From positions 1-38,289 of the IMG/VR virus record IMGVR_UViG_3300010334_000120: a stretch of DNA of 38,289 nt; one strand, written 5' to 3'. Of the stretch, positions 1 through 7,857 are shown one piece after another (position 1 is the first letter of the stretch; each line of letters begins with the position of its first letter). The notes below the pieces were generated by a model that saw nothing but the letters and a program-made list of their open reading frames with translations, had not been told where the DNA came from and ran no database searches. The position numbers were made by a program, and so were the translations under genes. This DNA comes from a virus.

Positions 1-548
1 AAAAAATTTTGATATTCGTTCATTAAATCTTCATAGGTAGCAGTCGGCTGTGTGGTTAATCTTGGGTGACCATGTTTATCTTTGCCATCACCATCATTTG
101 CATTTTGACTAAATTCGTTGGGTGCAAACGGCAGTTGCTTTTGAGGATCCGCTGGAACATTATCCACGCCAGGAATACCATGATCATGATCCATGCTTTC
201 ATCTGCTGCTTCATCGCTCATGTGATTCATTCTATCCAACATTGTTCGCATGCTATCAGCGTCTTGGTCATTTCTGCTCATGCCAGGCTCTGTTGTCAGC
301 ACTGTGGGCGGTGATTCCGTACCCAGGTGTTCATCCCCAACTGCATGTACGCCAGCCAATTGCATGATTGCATTCAACATATCGCCCAGTTCTTCACCAT
401 TAGCAGCAGTAATATTAAGTGTTGCAGGAGTCTTCGGAGATTGCATATCTCCCATTGGTTCGCATTCTTCAATTTTGTTTTCTTTAACAATATTAGGATT
501 TTTTTCGTCTAATTCTGCTAATCTTTTTAATACATCAATCATTTGCAT
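1..548 (-). CDS. Acidic Met-rich protein of unknown function, cut by the left edge
   Basis: An open frame runs from ATG at 548 off the left edge, giving about 182 residues without a stop. It starts MQMIDVLKRLAELDEKNP and is rich in Asp, Glu, Met and Asn, with a His/Asp stretch near residues 120-125. A second in-frame ATG lies at 542. The first is preferred because GGAG lies about 7 bases upstream of it. The gene begins 2 bases after the preceding stop, so it is in the same operon as the 204-aa protein and small terminase. I do not recognise a named family. Its position, acidity and an early L-A-E (a possible T4-type protease site) would suit a prohead core or internal head protein, but that is inference. 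The plus-strand frames over this region are shadows. Confidence 0.75.
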   Translation of the reverse strand, partial: MQMIDVLKRLAELDEKNPNIVKENKIEECEPMGDMQSPKTPATLNITAANGEELGDMLNAIMQLAGVHAVGDEHLGTESPPTVLTTEPGMSRNDQDADSMRTMLDRMNHMSDEAADESMDHDHGIPGVDNVPADPQKQLPFAPNEFSQNANDGDGKDKHGHPRLTTQPTATYEDLMNEYQNF

Positions 549-550
549 AG

Positions 551-1165
551 TTATGCTCCGTTTAGTGCTTTGACCACATACGTTCCTTGATCCTTAGCGA
601 TAGGACTTTGATTATTATATGGAGTATCTACATTATAAGTTGCAGGCCCTTCTGTAGGAATTTCTTCGCCTCTTGCTTTACGTTGTAATTTTAAAATATC
701 GTTGAGTTCCTTAACAAACCCACTATTATACTTGTCGCCATAATAATCTTCAAATTTGGGGTTACCAGCTTCTTTATATTCAGGGTCATGTAATAGGGCG
801 CCTTTTCTTGGCTCAATTTCCATTTGATACTCTTCGCTAGCCTCGCCAGGACGACGCACTACCAATCTTTGACGACTGACTTCCAAACCAGTGCAGAGAT
901 ATTCTGTAAGTTCTTGTTGTGTTGTGGGATAGTCAACTACCACTTCAAAAATATGAACTTCGCAGTTGTGTATTTGTGGAAAGTCCAAGGGCAATTCCTG
1001 TATGGGAGTAACTGTAATTTTTTTAAATGCATCCACTTGATATCGTTCCAGCATGCTTTTGAGTTTGGACTCTTGATCAGTGGAAAAATCACCTGCCACT
1101 TTGACACGGAACATGTGTTTTTTTGTGGCAATGCTTTCAGATAGGTAGTCGTGGAAATTTTTCAT
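551..1165 (-). CDS. Probable internal head/prohead core protein with capsid-targeting leader (204 aa)
   Basis: The 204-aa protein begins MKNFHDYLSESIATKK. This matches the pattern of T4 capsid-targeting leaders such as that of IPIII (MKTYQEFIAEA): Met-Lys, an aromatic residue, then a hydrophobic-x-Glu site cut by prohead protease gp21. Cleavage after L-S-E would remove 10 residues. The body (about 15-110) looks like a compact alpha/beta domain and the C-terminus is Asn/Gly/Pro-rich and polar. The gene lies 7 bases from the small terminase stop. No Shine-Dalgarno is visible. Instead ATAAATA ends 4 bases before the ATG. Similar proteins of unknown function occur in marine T4-like phages. An internal head or core role is inferred from the leader. 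Confidence 0.8.
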   Translation of the reverse strand: MKNFHDYLSESIATKKHMFRVKVAGDFSTDQESKLKSMLERYQVDAFKKITVTPIQELPLDFPQIHNCEVHIFEVVVDYPTTQQELTEYLCTGLEVSRQRLVVRRPGEASEEYQMEIEPRKGALLHDPEYKEAGNPKFEDYYGDKYNSGFVKELNDILKLQRKARGEEIPTEGPATYNVDTPYNNQSPIAKDQGTYVVKALNGA

Positions 1166-1183
1166 AGTGTATTTATTTATTCA
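1166..1183 (-). promoter_or_regulatory. Late promoter-like ATAAATA box, predicted leaderless start
   Basis: On the minus strand this reads GAATAAATAAATACACT directly before ATG at 1165. The box resembles the T4 late promoter core TATAAATA. T4 late transcription starts about 6 bases after the box, which would put the RNA 5' end at or within 1-2 bases of the ATG. The box overlaps the last codons of the small terminase gene. There is no Shine-Dalgarno between box and ATG. Confidence 0.45.
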
Positions 1184-1655
1184 AATTCTTAAGTTTTTCT
1201 AGTATACTGTTGCGATCTGTCAATATATAGCCCTGGCCCTCTATGGGGTCATCTTCAGTATTTTTTCCGCCTTTTTTGTCAATGGCCAATTTTTTCAACT
1301 GTAGATCCACCATTTTTAATTTTTTATCTATTTTATTGGATTTGGCCTGTATGGCTGCATTCATCATTTGTGCAGCCACTTCAAACATTTTGGTACCATA
1401 TCTAGGATCCACGTTCATGCCCAAGTCCATGAGATCATCATAGGCCTGTTCGGCTTTGTTGGCCAAAGCATCCAATTCAGAGTCTGCCATGTCTCCCAAT
1501 CCCCTGACCCGGGGCAGTGCTGAAGCAATTTTATCAAATTCTTCCAGCTGGTCTTCAAGATTGAATTCAGCCACAGCAAGCACGTTGGTGGGAGGAGCAA
1601 TGGGTGGTTCCTTGGATGGAGGTAGGTCAAACACTTCTTCTAATCGTTTTGTCAT
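1173..1655 (-). CDS. 16: Terminase small subunit (T4 gp16-like)
   Basis: The 160-aa product is close to T4 gp16 (164 aa). It is the DNA-recognition subunit of the packaging motor, forming an oligomer that regulates the large terminase gp17. The acidic N-terminus (MTKRLEEVFDLPP) and the central helical segment around residues 60-125, with MDLGMNVDPRYG and a following KIDKKLKMVDLQLKKL helix, are characteristic of the small terminase of marine T4-like phages. The C-terminus contains a GYILTDRNSILEKL segment. The gene lies between gp4 and a probable head protein. Gp17 is not in the window. The Shine-Dalgarno is weak. The T4-like packaging family assignment is from recognition of the sequence pattern. 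Confidence 0.85.
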   Translation of the reverse strand: MTKRLEEVFDLPPSKEPPIAPPTNVLAVAEFNLEDQLEEFDKIASALPRVRGLGDMADSELDALANKAEQAYDDLMDLGMNVDPRYGTKMFEVAAQMMNAAIQAKSNKIDKKLKMVDLQLKKLAIDKKGGKNTEDDPIEGQGYILTDRNSILEKLKNLNK

Positions 1656-1663
1656 AATTTTAC

Positions 1664-2110
1664 TTATCGTTTTTTCTTGCCCATATTTGCAAAAATATCC
1701 AACTCATTGAGCACACGGAATTTCATGCCACGCTGTTTGCAAAATTCACCAGCAGCCTGCCATTTGGCCATGTTTTTGACATACTGTGCTTGATTGTAGG
1801 GGTTTTTACCCACACGTTCCAATATCATTTGATTTGAGGGTTTGATTTCAATCACTTCCACATGAAACTTTTGATTTCGATCCAAATATTTGATTAAAAA
1901 ATCTGGCACATACACAGTTTGTTTGCCAGTCAACGGATCCTTGTAAGGTATTTTTATTGGTTCACTTGCCCATGATTCTATTGCATCATTATTATCGCAA
2001 AACATGCAGAATGCAGTTTCCCAACTGCTACGACAATAGGGAGTGTTTGATCCTGCGTATTTTTGCGGATTTTTTGGAGTATACGGACCTTGCGCAAATT
2101 TTAAACTCAT
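1664..2110 (-). CDS. 4: Head completion nuclease (T4 gp4/gp50-like, TnsA-type fold)
   Basis: The 148-aa product matches the T4 head-completion protein gp4 (also called gp50/65), about 150 aa, which acts after packaging so that the tail can join. The family has a TnsA-like PD-(D/E)xK endonuclease fold. Visible candidates for the active site are Glu31 in the RSSWE segment, Asp70 in VPDFLIKY, and Glu88/Lys90 in VEVIEIKP, in the expected order and spacing. The N-terminus has the typical K-x-P-x-KY-G-S pattern. The start overlaps the stop of the upstream gene in ATGA, so translation is probably coupled. Start and length agree with the family. Confidence 0.87.
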   Translation of the reverse strand: MSLKFAQGPYTPKNPQKYAGSNTPYCRSSWETAFCMFCDNNDAIESWASEPIKIPYKDPLTGKQTVYVPDFLIKYLDRNQKFHVEVIEIKPSNQMILERVGKNPYNQAQYVKNMAKWQAAGEFCKQRGMKFRVLNELDIFANMGKKKR

Positions 2111-2499
2111 GCCAGTATATTACGTTGAATCAAGGAATTGGGAGTGGGTTTGGATCCAATACCAAGAAAACTGGATTTGAATCTATTGTAATTCAAAATC
2201 TGCGTGACCAGTTCAGTCAGCTGTGCGCCGTTGAACTTTGACAGCCCGTCCAAAGCTACAATGGGATTGATGTTGTCCTGTAAAGCTTGCCGTATGATTA
2301 CAACACTGATTGATTCTGCTGCCACTGGGTCAAATCCCTTGGATGCAAAAAATCCTTTGACAGTGTTAAAGGTACCAGGGCTCAGTTGCAGTGGAAATTG
2401 ATACTGATTGCTGAAATTCTGTGCAGTGCTGTCCACAGTGCCCTGATTGGGTTTGGGTATTGATGGTAAATTGCTGAGATAATTGCTGTTGATGATCAT
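2107..2499 (-). CDS. Small conserved virion protein of T4-like phages (130 aa)
   Basis: The 130-aa protein has a polar N-terminus (about 1-45), then a helical core with FFASKGFDPVAAESIS, a central helix, and a terminal ILNYNRFKSSFLG motif. Proteins with the same FFxSKGF...AESI...ILNYNR pattern occur beside baseplate/tail genes of marine T4-like phages, but no function is known to me. Both ends overlap neighbours in ATGA-type junctions, with the tube-like protein upstream and gp4 downstream, so it is translated as part of this operon. In T4 the neighbour of gp4 here would be baseplate protein gp53, but I see no convincing similarity to it. Confidence 0.75.
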   Translation of the reverse strand: MIINSNYLSNLPSIPKPNQGTVDSTAQNFSNQYQFPLQLSPGTFNTVKGFFASKGFDPVAAESISVVIIRQALQDNINPIVALDGLSKFNGAQLTELVTQILNYNRFKSSFLGIGSKPTPNSLIQRNILA

Positions 2500-3659
2500 G
2501 AAAAACCGCCAGTGCCAAAAGTGGTAGTTTGAACGGTACTGGATGAAACCACAGTGTCACCTTGTCTAGGACCTTGTGAACCAGGTTTGGTCAAACTGAT
2601 CTGAGTGGCGCTGATTTGCCCCACCACGTTGCCCACTATTAAATTTTTGATGTTGAAACCATACACATTCCATGCTTGCCTTGGCTGCTGTACCAAAAGT
2701 TTGAGTTTGTTTACTGTGCTCAAAACCTCCCCCAGTGAAATGCTGTTTTTCTTTTGTTGTCTATAGTAATCAAAATTGGGTCTAGATATTTCATATCTAT
2801 TACCAATATAATCCTCTTCCAATATTTCTTTGCTTGGCACTTTGGCATTTGGCAGCGGTGATGCAGTATTATCATACACTGAATTGTCACCAAACAAAGT
2901 TGCTTCCTGTTGTCCTGCACTGGCAAATCCGCCATCTTCATTGGTTTCTATTACACCTGACTCGTAAACAACATCTTCATAAACCACTGACATTTTGTTG
3001 ATCATGGTCTTGGTGCCTTCGCTCTGCGACAATTGATCATGTTCCCATGTGCTGATCAAAGGATTGACCAAAGTGATTTTGGTAAAGTCATTCTGTGTGG
3101 GACTGCCACTTCTATGCAATAAAAATATATCAATGCTGTCCAAAAAATATGGCTGACCGCTGCCACTAGAATCAATGGCAGTTTCCAAACCATAGCTGTA
3201 ATCATATGTGCCATATTTGGTGTCCGAATATGCTGTTGATAGCCTTATTTTTGATCTACGTTCGCCGTACCTACTGTCTGCATAGTAATATTTGTAGTAA
3301 TTTTCCCAAAATCCGTTGGTAGCGCCACCACGATCATCATGAAATTCCACCGTGACTGGCTCGTAGTTCAATTTGGTCTGCACATTGGTTTTTCTATTGT
3401 ATTGATTCAGGACTTCTGTGCTGATTTTGAACTTGGGCAAAGTTATTTTATTGGCCAGCAGGGCAGTGAATCTAGGATCCCAACTGTTTGTGATTAAATT
3501 TTTGATATTGGCATTGACATTGAATTTGACAAAATACATGTAGGCCATTTTGGGCACATTTTTGTAATTGTCGCTGAGGTACAGTTGCTTGGCATGCTGA
3601 AATCCCGTAAAGACAACATTGCCTGTAGAATCAACAAAATTATCACGTAAGATGGTCAT
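2496..3659 (-). CDS. Tail-tube-like/baseplate tube protein (387 aa)
   Basis: The 387-aa product has an N-terminal region (about 30-215) with the look of a tail-tube fold: MAYMYFVKFNVN, LPKFKISTEVLNQYNR, then YEPVTVEFHDDRGG, followed by IDIFLLHRSG and a hydrophobic strand. The C-terminal part (about 215-387) is Asn/Ser/Thr-rich with a QQKKNSISLGEVLSTVNKL helix. T4 has two baseplate proteins with tube-like domains, gp48 and gp54, and this is probably the equivalent of one of them, nucleating or capping the tube. I cannot decide which. The gene follows a terminator after gp19 and has an ATAAATA box 5 bases before its ATG, with no Shine-Dalgarno. Confidence 0.72.
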   Translation of the reverse strand: MTILRDNFVDSTGNVVFTGFQHAKQLYLSDNYKNVPKMAYMYFVKFNVNANIKNLITNSWDPRFTALLANKITLPKFKISTEVLNQYNRKTNVQTKLNYEPVTVEFHDDRGGATNGFWENYYKYYYADSRYGERRSKIRLSTAYSDTKYGTYDYSYGLETAIDSSGSGQPYFLDSIDIFLLHRSGSPTQNDFTKITLVNPLISTWEHDQLSQSEGTKTMINKMSVVYEDVVYESGVIETNEDGGFASAGQQEATLFGDNSVYDNTASPLPNAKVPSKEILEEDYIGNRYEISRPNFDYYRQQKKNSISLGEVLSTVNKLKLLVQQPRQAWNVYGFNIKNLIVGNVVGQISATQISLTKPGSQGPRQGDTVVSSSTVQTTTFGTGGFS

Positions 3660-3675
3660 ACGATTATTTATTCAA
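3660..3675 (-). promoter_or_regulatory. Late promoter-like ATAAATA box, predicted leaderless start
   Basis: The minus strand reads GAATAAATAATCGT immediately before ATG at 3659. Five bases separate ATAAATA (3671-3665) from the ATG. By analogy with T4 late promoters the RNA would start at the A of the start codon. The box lies just beyond the U-tract of the gp19 terminator, so it restarts transcription for the operon running leftward. Confidence 0.5.
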
Positions 3676-3676
3676 T

Positions 3677-3702
3677 AAAAAAGCCCAGATTTTATCTGGG
3701 CT
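3677..3702 (-). terminator. Rho-independent terminator after gp19
   Basis: A perfect 9-bp inverted repeat, AGCCCAGAT with ATCTGGGCT, surrounds a 3-base loop and is followed on the minus strand by six T. It begins 18 bases after the gp19 stop codon and ends the sheath-tube transcript. Confidence 0.9.
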
Positions 3703-3719
3703 CGAGTTGGGCTTGAAAT

Positions 3720-4346
3720 TTAAACTGCGGATCTTGCTTGTCCACGGATCACGGGCTGTGATGCAGGCAATAGGTTGCCGTCTACTGCGGTTTGATAAGC
3801 ATTATCGAAACAAATTGCTAAATCAATTTCCATCGCATCGCTTTTGGCATAGTCATTGCCGCTATATGTGGCTTTTTTGATCCAACAGCCTTGCAGTTGG
3901 AACACCTCCAACACCGTGGGAGTGAATTGACCATTGCCGCCGTCTAACAGCTCAATGCCCATAAAGAACTTATAGTCCTGTCCACTGAACGCACTGCTTT
4001 GATTGTAAAAATCAAACTGCTTCTGCATCTGCTGTCCCACGAGATTGGTCACATTGTTGTTGACATCATCTCGCAGTTTGAGTGTGATGTCTCCAAATTT
4101 GGCTTTCCCAGCCAGTTTAACTCTGCTGTTGTATACATCCAATGTAACTTCATCAAATTCTGGTGCGGGCCTATCCACAGTCATCACCTGTTTGGTCAAT
4201 TCTGTTGCAGGATTTCCAAATGTTCCAAAACCTGTCAGCGTGACTCTGAATCGATATCCCAACTTTGGCATCAAGAGCCCTTGGTTGGTCGCGCTTTGAT
4301 TGACAGAAAGTGGAACTGTGAAATTATTTAAACTTGATGTTGCCAT
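3720..4346 (-). CDS. 19: Tail tube protein (T4 gp19-like)
   Basis: The 208-aa protein forms the inner tail tube through which DNA passes. It shows the family signatures: NFTVPLS near the start, GLLMPKLGYRFRVTLTGFG (about 24-42), ELTKQVMTVDRP, then VGQQMQKQFDFYNQSSA and the LDGGNGQFTPTVLEVFQLQGC strand pair (about 135-155). T4 gp19 is 163 aa and marine homologues are about 200-215 aa, so the length fits. It lies 26 bases after the sheath gene with a strong AAGGAG Shine-Dalgarno, as expected for an abundant protein, and is followed by an intrinsic terminator. Confidence 0.95.
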   Translation of the reverse strand: MATSSLNNFTVPLSVNQSATNQGLLMPKLGYRFRVTLTGFGTFGNPATELTKQVMTVDRPAPEFDEVTLDVYNSRVKLAGKAKFGDITLKLRDDVNNNVTNLVGQQMQKQFDFYNQSSAFSGQDYKFFMGIELLDGGNGQFTPTVLEVFQLQGCWIKKATYSGNDYAKSDAMEIDLAICFDNAYQTAVDGNLLPASQPVIRGQARSAV

Positions 4347-4372
4347 TTATTACTCCTTGTTCTTTTTATGTT

Positions 4373-7300
4373 TTATCCCACTGCGCTGGAAGGGCTGCCC
4401 TGTGAAGTGGCTCCGTAATTGCCCTTGCCTATGGCTCCAGTGCTCAACAGTCTCAACGGTATGTAGATAAATTCCACTGCCTTGACTGGTTCAATGGCTA
4501 TGTCCACCCACAATTGATTTTGATCAATTCTTGTAGGCGTGTTATTGGATGTGTCACAAACCACCACGTAATCGTACAATCCGCGTTGTGCCACCAGTTC
4601 CTGCATCAAACCCTCAATCACTCGTTTGATTTCATTGCGTGTTTGAGTGTCATTGGGCTCAAACAAAAATGGTTTGGACAGTGTGCTCAATTGACGTCTA
4701 ATGTAATTTACCAATCGAGCCACATTGACTCTGTTTAGTGCCGTTGAGTTGGCTGCTCGAGTGTACTGTCCCATCACAGTGATACCAGACCCTGGCAGTG
4801 TGGCAATGGGATTGATTTGCACTGTGCTTTGGCTCAAGACATCTCTCAGCCCTTGATACAAACTTACAGGTTTAAATTCACCTGTGATGCTATCTATATA
4901 GCCCACTGAATTGGCATTATTAACCAACCCTCTGTTGGTGCCAGCTGGTGCAAACCATGGATAGCCCACATTGTCATTGTTCACAACCACTCTCAGCATC
5001 ATGTGACTGGACGGAACCACTACGTTGCGTCCGTAGTTGTCATTGGTGTATCCGCTGGGGTAATACACTGCTAGGTAAGGATCATGCGTGATAAGACCTT
5101 GCTCGCCGTCACTGACTGCACCCGTACCCTTTCCGTAGTTTTGCAAACTGGTGCCAGTGGGCTCCAAACGCATGGGTGTGTCACCAATCACAAATGCTGT
5201 TTGTCCAATGTCTTGATTTAGACTTACCATGTCTGGTATCAGCTCAGTGTATCCTGGGGTCAGTATCAAACTGTAGTTCAAGGTATCAGTGTCTCTAACA
5301 GAATTGTTAGTGCTCACTGAACTTTTAAGAGCCACGGTCACCATGCTTCTTTGTGCCAATCTACCAAAATTGGCCACTTTGTGATCATTCATGCCGCTCA
5401 CTGTGACCCAACGATCAGGAGCATATGTTAATTGACTTTCGTTGCCGTTGTTGGGATTAGTGCCATTGATATTGACATGGTTGACCATGTACTGTTTGAT
5501 CACGTTGCCACTTCTACGTGTGTTCCACAATTTGGATCCTTTGGGATATAATCTTGCATCAGGAGCGTCTGCATCTAGATATGTGCTGACCAACAAGTCT
5601 GTGATGGGAGTGATGTATTCCATATCATCTGTGCCGTTATCGCTCCAACGAGCATCACCAAATACCCAACCATTGGGACTCACGTGATCAGTTACATCCT
5701 GTTTGATCCAAGTTTTTGAGGTTAGATTGTACATGTAAATTTCTTGACCATACATGTCAGGTTCGCCAGCATCTACCCATAGGTCGCCATTAACTAGAGG
5801 AGTGCCATCGCTTTGAACAGTGGGCTGACTGGCACTAACTATAGGTCCTGCTGGATCTGTATTGGGGTATGCTCCGGCTGTTCTATATCCTACCCAAGCA
5901 GACCCGTTGTTCCACAATATGTCAATGTCATGCGTTCTTGTGTCAAACCATAAGGCGCCGTCAGCAGGGTAGCTGTTGGGTGCATGGATTTGACTGATAT
6001 AGGTCAGTGGTGCCCAATTACTGGCCTGATACGTAGTTACCCCGTTAGTGAGAATGTCTGAGCTGGATGCAATGTAAAGATTGGCAATGTTGCCGTTAGA
6101 CACATTAGTGTCTGTAATACCCAGTTTGGCCAATGGGCCATTGCCATTGCCTGGCTGACCATCAGCCAGTTCTATTTCACCACCAAGAGCATGACTAAAT
6201 GTCAATGTACCATTGACAAAGCTGGCCGACACTTGCGTGAGGTTAGTGTTGGTATTGATTGCTGCTGCTACATTTTGTGCCAAAGGTACTGTGTTGGATC
6301 CAGGTACACTGATCAACTGTGTGCTACCCCATTGGCCTGTTCTCAAAGTTTCTTTGACATAGAAATTCAATGTGGCTGCATTGTAAACAGTACTGGAACT
6401 CACTGCAAATGTGGTTGGACCAGTATGCTCGCGAGTCAGTATGAAGAAATCTGCATTGTTGACCCCGTTGTAGTCATAGAGCACAACAACAGAATTTTGT
6501 TTGATGTTTAAGCCGCCCTTGGGATCCAAACCTGCAATTGCTTCCTGTCTGCTGCCATACTGAGGAGTATTGACCAAAGTCCACTGAGCAGTATCACTGT
6601 TGTAGTATTTTAAATTCCAACTGGCTCCAATGTTTATGGGGGTGTCACAGATCCAAACACTGCCTGTGGCAGTGTTGGCATTGAATGCAGGATAGTTGAA
6701 ATGCTCACTGATCTGCAGAGCTTTGCCGCCGTCAAACCCTTGACTCACTGGTACCCACCCGTTGTTAGCTGATTTGTAGTACAACTGTGATTGAAGGCCA
6801 TACAAGTCAGTGGGACCATTTGGCAAGTACATGGCATAATCGCCAACTTTGCCGTAAGTGGCCAACGGTTCACCATTAGAATAGTTTTGCAAATTGGAAT
6901 TGTCAATAATAGTGACTGGAGTGTTGACCAATGCACCTTCGCCGTTGTTGAGTGCAGCGTCCCAAACATTGATACCAAATTGTGTTTTACTAGTTGTGTC
7001 CAACCAAAATTGTCCGGCAAGCGGTGTACCATGCGGTATAGTTGATGATCCTTTGAGCTCAGTCAAGTTGATGTTGGCTCGCACTATGTAGGCTCTGCTG
7101 GTTATTCCCAAAACACTGTAGGCAGCTTGCAGTCCATACTCGCTGATCTCACTGCCATTGATGGCGTTTTTTCCGGAGTCAACATCAAAATATGGAGTAC
7201 CAAATGTATCCACCAAATCCCTCTGACTGGTTATTGAATACACTGTGCCTGCTGTGCCTGCTGTGGTGCCTTTAGCAGTGCCAGTTTGACTGGCATTTTG

Positions 7301-7417
7301 CTTATCTTGCCCAGTCGCTACAAAGATTAGAGGTATAGTACCTAAACCTGGTGGTGTATAGAAACTTTGATCTATTACACTTACATTTACACCTGGCGAT
7401 TGTATTGTTGTTGCCAT
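4373..7417 (-). CDS. 18: Tail sheath protein, enlarged (T4 gp18-like, 1014 aa)
   Basis: The protein forms the contractile tail sheath. The N-terminus (MATTIQSPGVNVSVIDQS) and the C-terminal domain (about 890-1000, including SKPFLFEPNDTQTRNEI and VKAVEFIYIPLRL) are the conserved inner sheath parts that hook subunits together and bind the tube. T4 gp18 is 659 aa. The excess lies in the middle (about 125-620), where several Trp-rich units occur, such as GSVWICDTP, GALWFDTRT and GDLWVDAGE, each followed by a strand ending near Trp. These probably decorate the outside of the sheath (inference). An AAGGAG Shine-Dalgarno lies 8 bases upstream of the ATG. A weak TAAATAAA box lies about 30 bases upstream. 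Confidence 0.95.
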   Translation of the reverse strand: MATTIQSPGVNVSVIDQSFYTPPGLGTIPLIFVATGQDKQNASQTGTAKGTTAGTAGTVYSITSQRDLVDTFGTPYFDVDSGKNAINGSEISEYGLQAAYSVLGITSRAYIVRANINLTELKGSSTIPHGTPLAGQFWLDTTSKTQFGINVWDAALNNGEGALVNTPVTIIDNSNLQNYSNGEPLATYGKVGDYAMYLPNGPTDLYGLQSQLYYKSANNGWVPVSQGFDGGKALQISEHFNYPAFNANTATGSVWICDTPINIGASWNLKYYNSDTAQWTLVNTPQYGSRQEAIAGLDPKGGLNIKQNSVVVLYDYNGVNNADFFILTREHTGPTTFAVSSSTVYNAATLNFYVKETLRTGQWGSTQLISVPGSNTVPLAQNVAAAINTNTNLTQVSASFVNGTLTFSHALGGEIELADGQPGNGNGPLAKLGITDTNVSNGNIANLYIASSSDILTNGVTTYQASNWAPLTYISQIHAPNSYPADGALWFDTRTHDIDILWNNGSAWVGYRTAGAYPNTDPAGPIVSASQPTVQSDGTPLVNGDLWVDAGEPDMYGQEIYMYNLTSKTWIKQDVTDHVSPNGWVFGDARWSDNGTDDMEYITPITDLLVSTYLDADAPDARLYPKGSKLWNTRRSGNVIKQYMVNHVNINGTNPNNGNESQLTYAPDRWVTVSGMNDHKVANFGRLAQRSMVTVALKSSVSTNNSVRDTDTLNYSLILTPGYTELIPDMVSLNQDIGQTAFVIGDTPMRLEPTGTSLQNYGKGTGAVSDGEQGLITHDPYLAVYYPSGYTNDNYGRNVVVPSSHMMLRVVVNNDNVGYPWFAPAGTNRGLVNNANSVGYIDSITGEFKPVSLYQGLRDVLSQSTVQINPIATLPGSGITVMGQYTRAANSTALNRVNVARLVNYIRRQLSTLSKPFLFEPNDTQTRNEIKRVIEGLMQELVAQRGLYDYVVVCDTSNNTPTRIDQNQLWVDIAIEPVKAVEFIYIPLRLLSTGAIGKGNYGATSQGSPSSAVG

Positions 7418-7514
7418 CTTTCAAACTCCTTAGTGGATTACTTTGTTTTATTTAGCGGGAATTTAAAAAAATAGCAGTAAATAACAGTGCCAAAAGGCGC
7501 TAAAAAGGGCGGTG

Positions 7515-7850
7515 ATGAGAAAATTATGCAAAACCTGTGGTACCAATCCCGTGGCCGTAAACTATTACAAAGGTGACCAAGTTTATTATAGACGCCAATG
7601 CGATCACTGTGCCAAAGGCAGGAAAAACTTTAGGCCCTTATGGGCATTGTCTGGATACCAAAAGAAAAACAATTGCGAAAAATGCAACTACACATCAATG
7701 TATCAAGAACAGTTCAATGTGTTTTACATTGACGGCAATCTAAACAACAACAGATTGACCAACCTAAAAACCATATGTGCTAACTGTCAAAGAACATTAC
7801 ATAGAGAAGGGGTCAAATGGCGACAAGGAGATTTGACCCCAGATTTTTAA
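7515..7850 (+). CDS. HNH-like zinc-binding protein, possibly inactive (about 111 aa)
   Basis: The small basic protein has four CxxC pairs (residues 6/9, 30/33, 55/58 and 89/92, counted from GTG at 7512), enough for two zinc sites. The second half resembles an HNH nuclease: FYIDGNLNNN, then NL and a CANCQR segment with a late His97. In active HNH enzymes the first motif is typically HHIDGN or VHHIDG. Here the catalytic His position is Tyr72, so cleavage may be lost or altered. GTG (7512) and ATG (7515) are adjacent and ATG is preferred. The gene stands alone on the plus strand between sheath and dNMP kinase, like a free-standing homing gene or a small DNA-binding regulator. The role is not established. 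Confidence 0.82.
   Translation: MRKLCKTCGTNPVAVNYYKGDQVYYRRQCDHCAKGRKNFRPLWALSGYQKKNNCEKCNYTSMYQEQFNVFYIDGNLNNNRLTNLKTICANCQRTLHREGVKWRQGDLTPDF
7810..7849 (+). terminator. Hairpin at the convergent end of HNH-like and dNMP kinase genes
   Basis: A 10-bp perfect inverted repeat (GGGGTCAAAT at 7810-7819 and ATTTGACCCC at 7832-7841) with a 12-base loop overlaps the 3' end of the HNH-like gene. It is followed on the plus strand by AGATTTTTAA. It could terminate the plus transcript, and possibly the opposing kinase transcript, whose stop lies 17 bases to the right. The T-tract is short, so efficiency is uncertain. Confidence 0.5.
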
Positions 7851-7857
7851 ATGCAGA

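Noticed and set aside
66-573. Plus-strand frames at the left edge
   Set aside because: They overlap the minus-strand acidic protein, which has a Shine-Dalgarno, fits the operon spacing and has ordinary phage composition. The plus frames are His/Cys-rich and mutually overlapping.
7490-7510. Hairpin GTGCC-AAAA-GGCGC as a terminator
   Set aside because: The stem is only 5 bp with a G-T pair and there is no T-tract on either strand. It sits upstream of the HNH-like gene.
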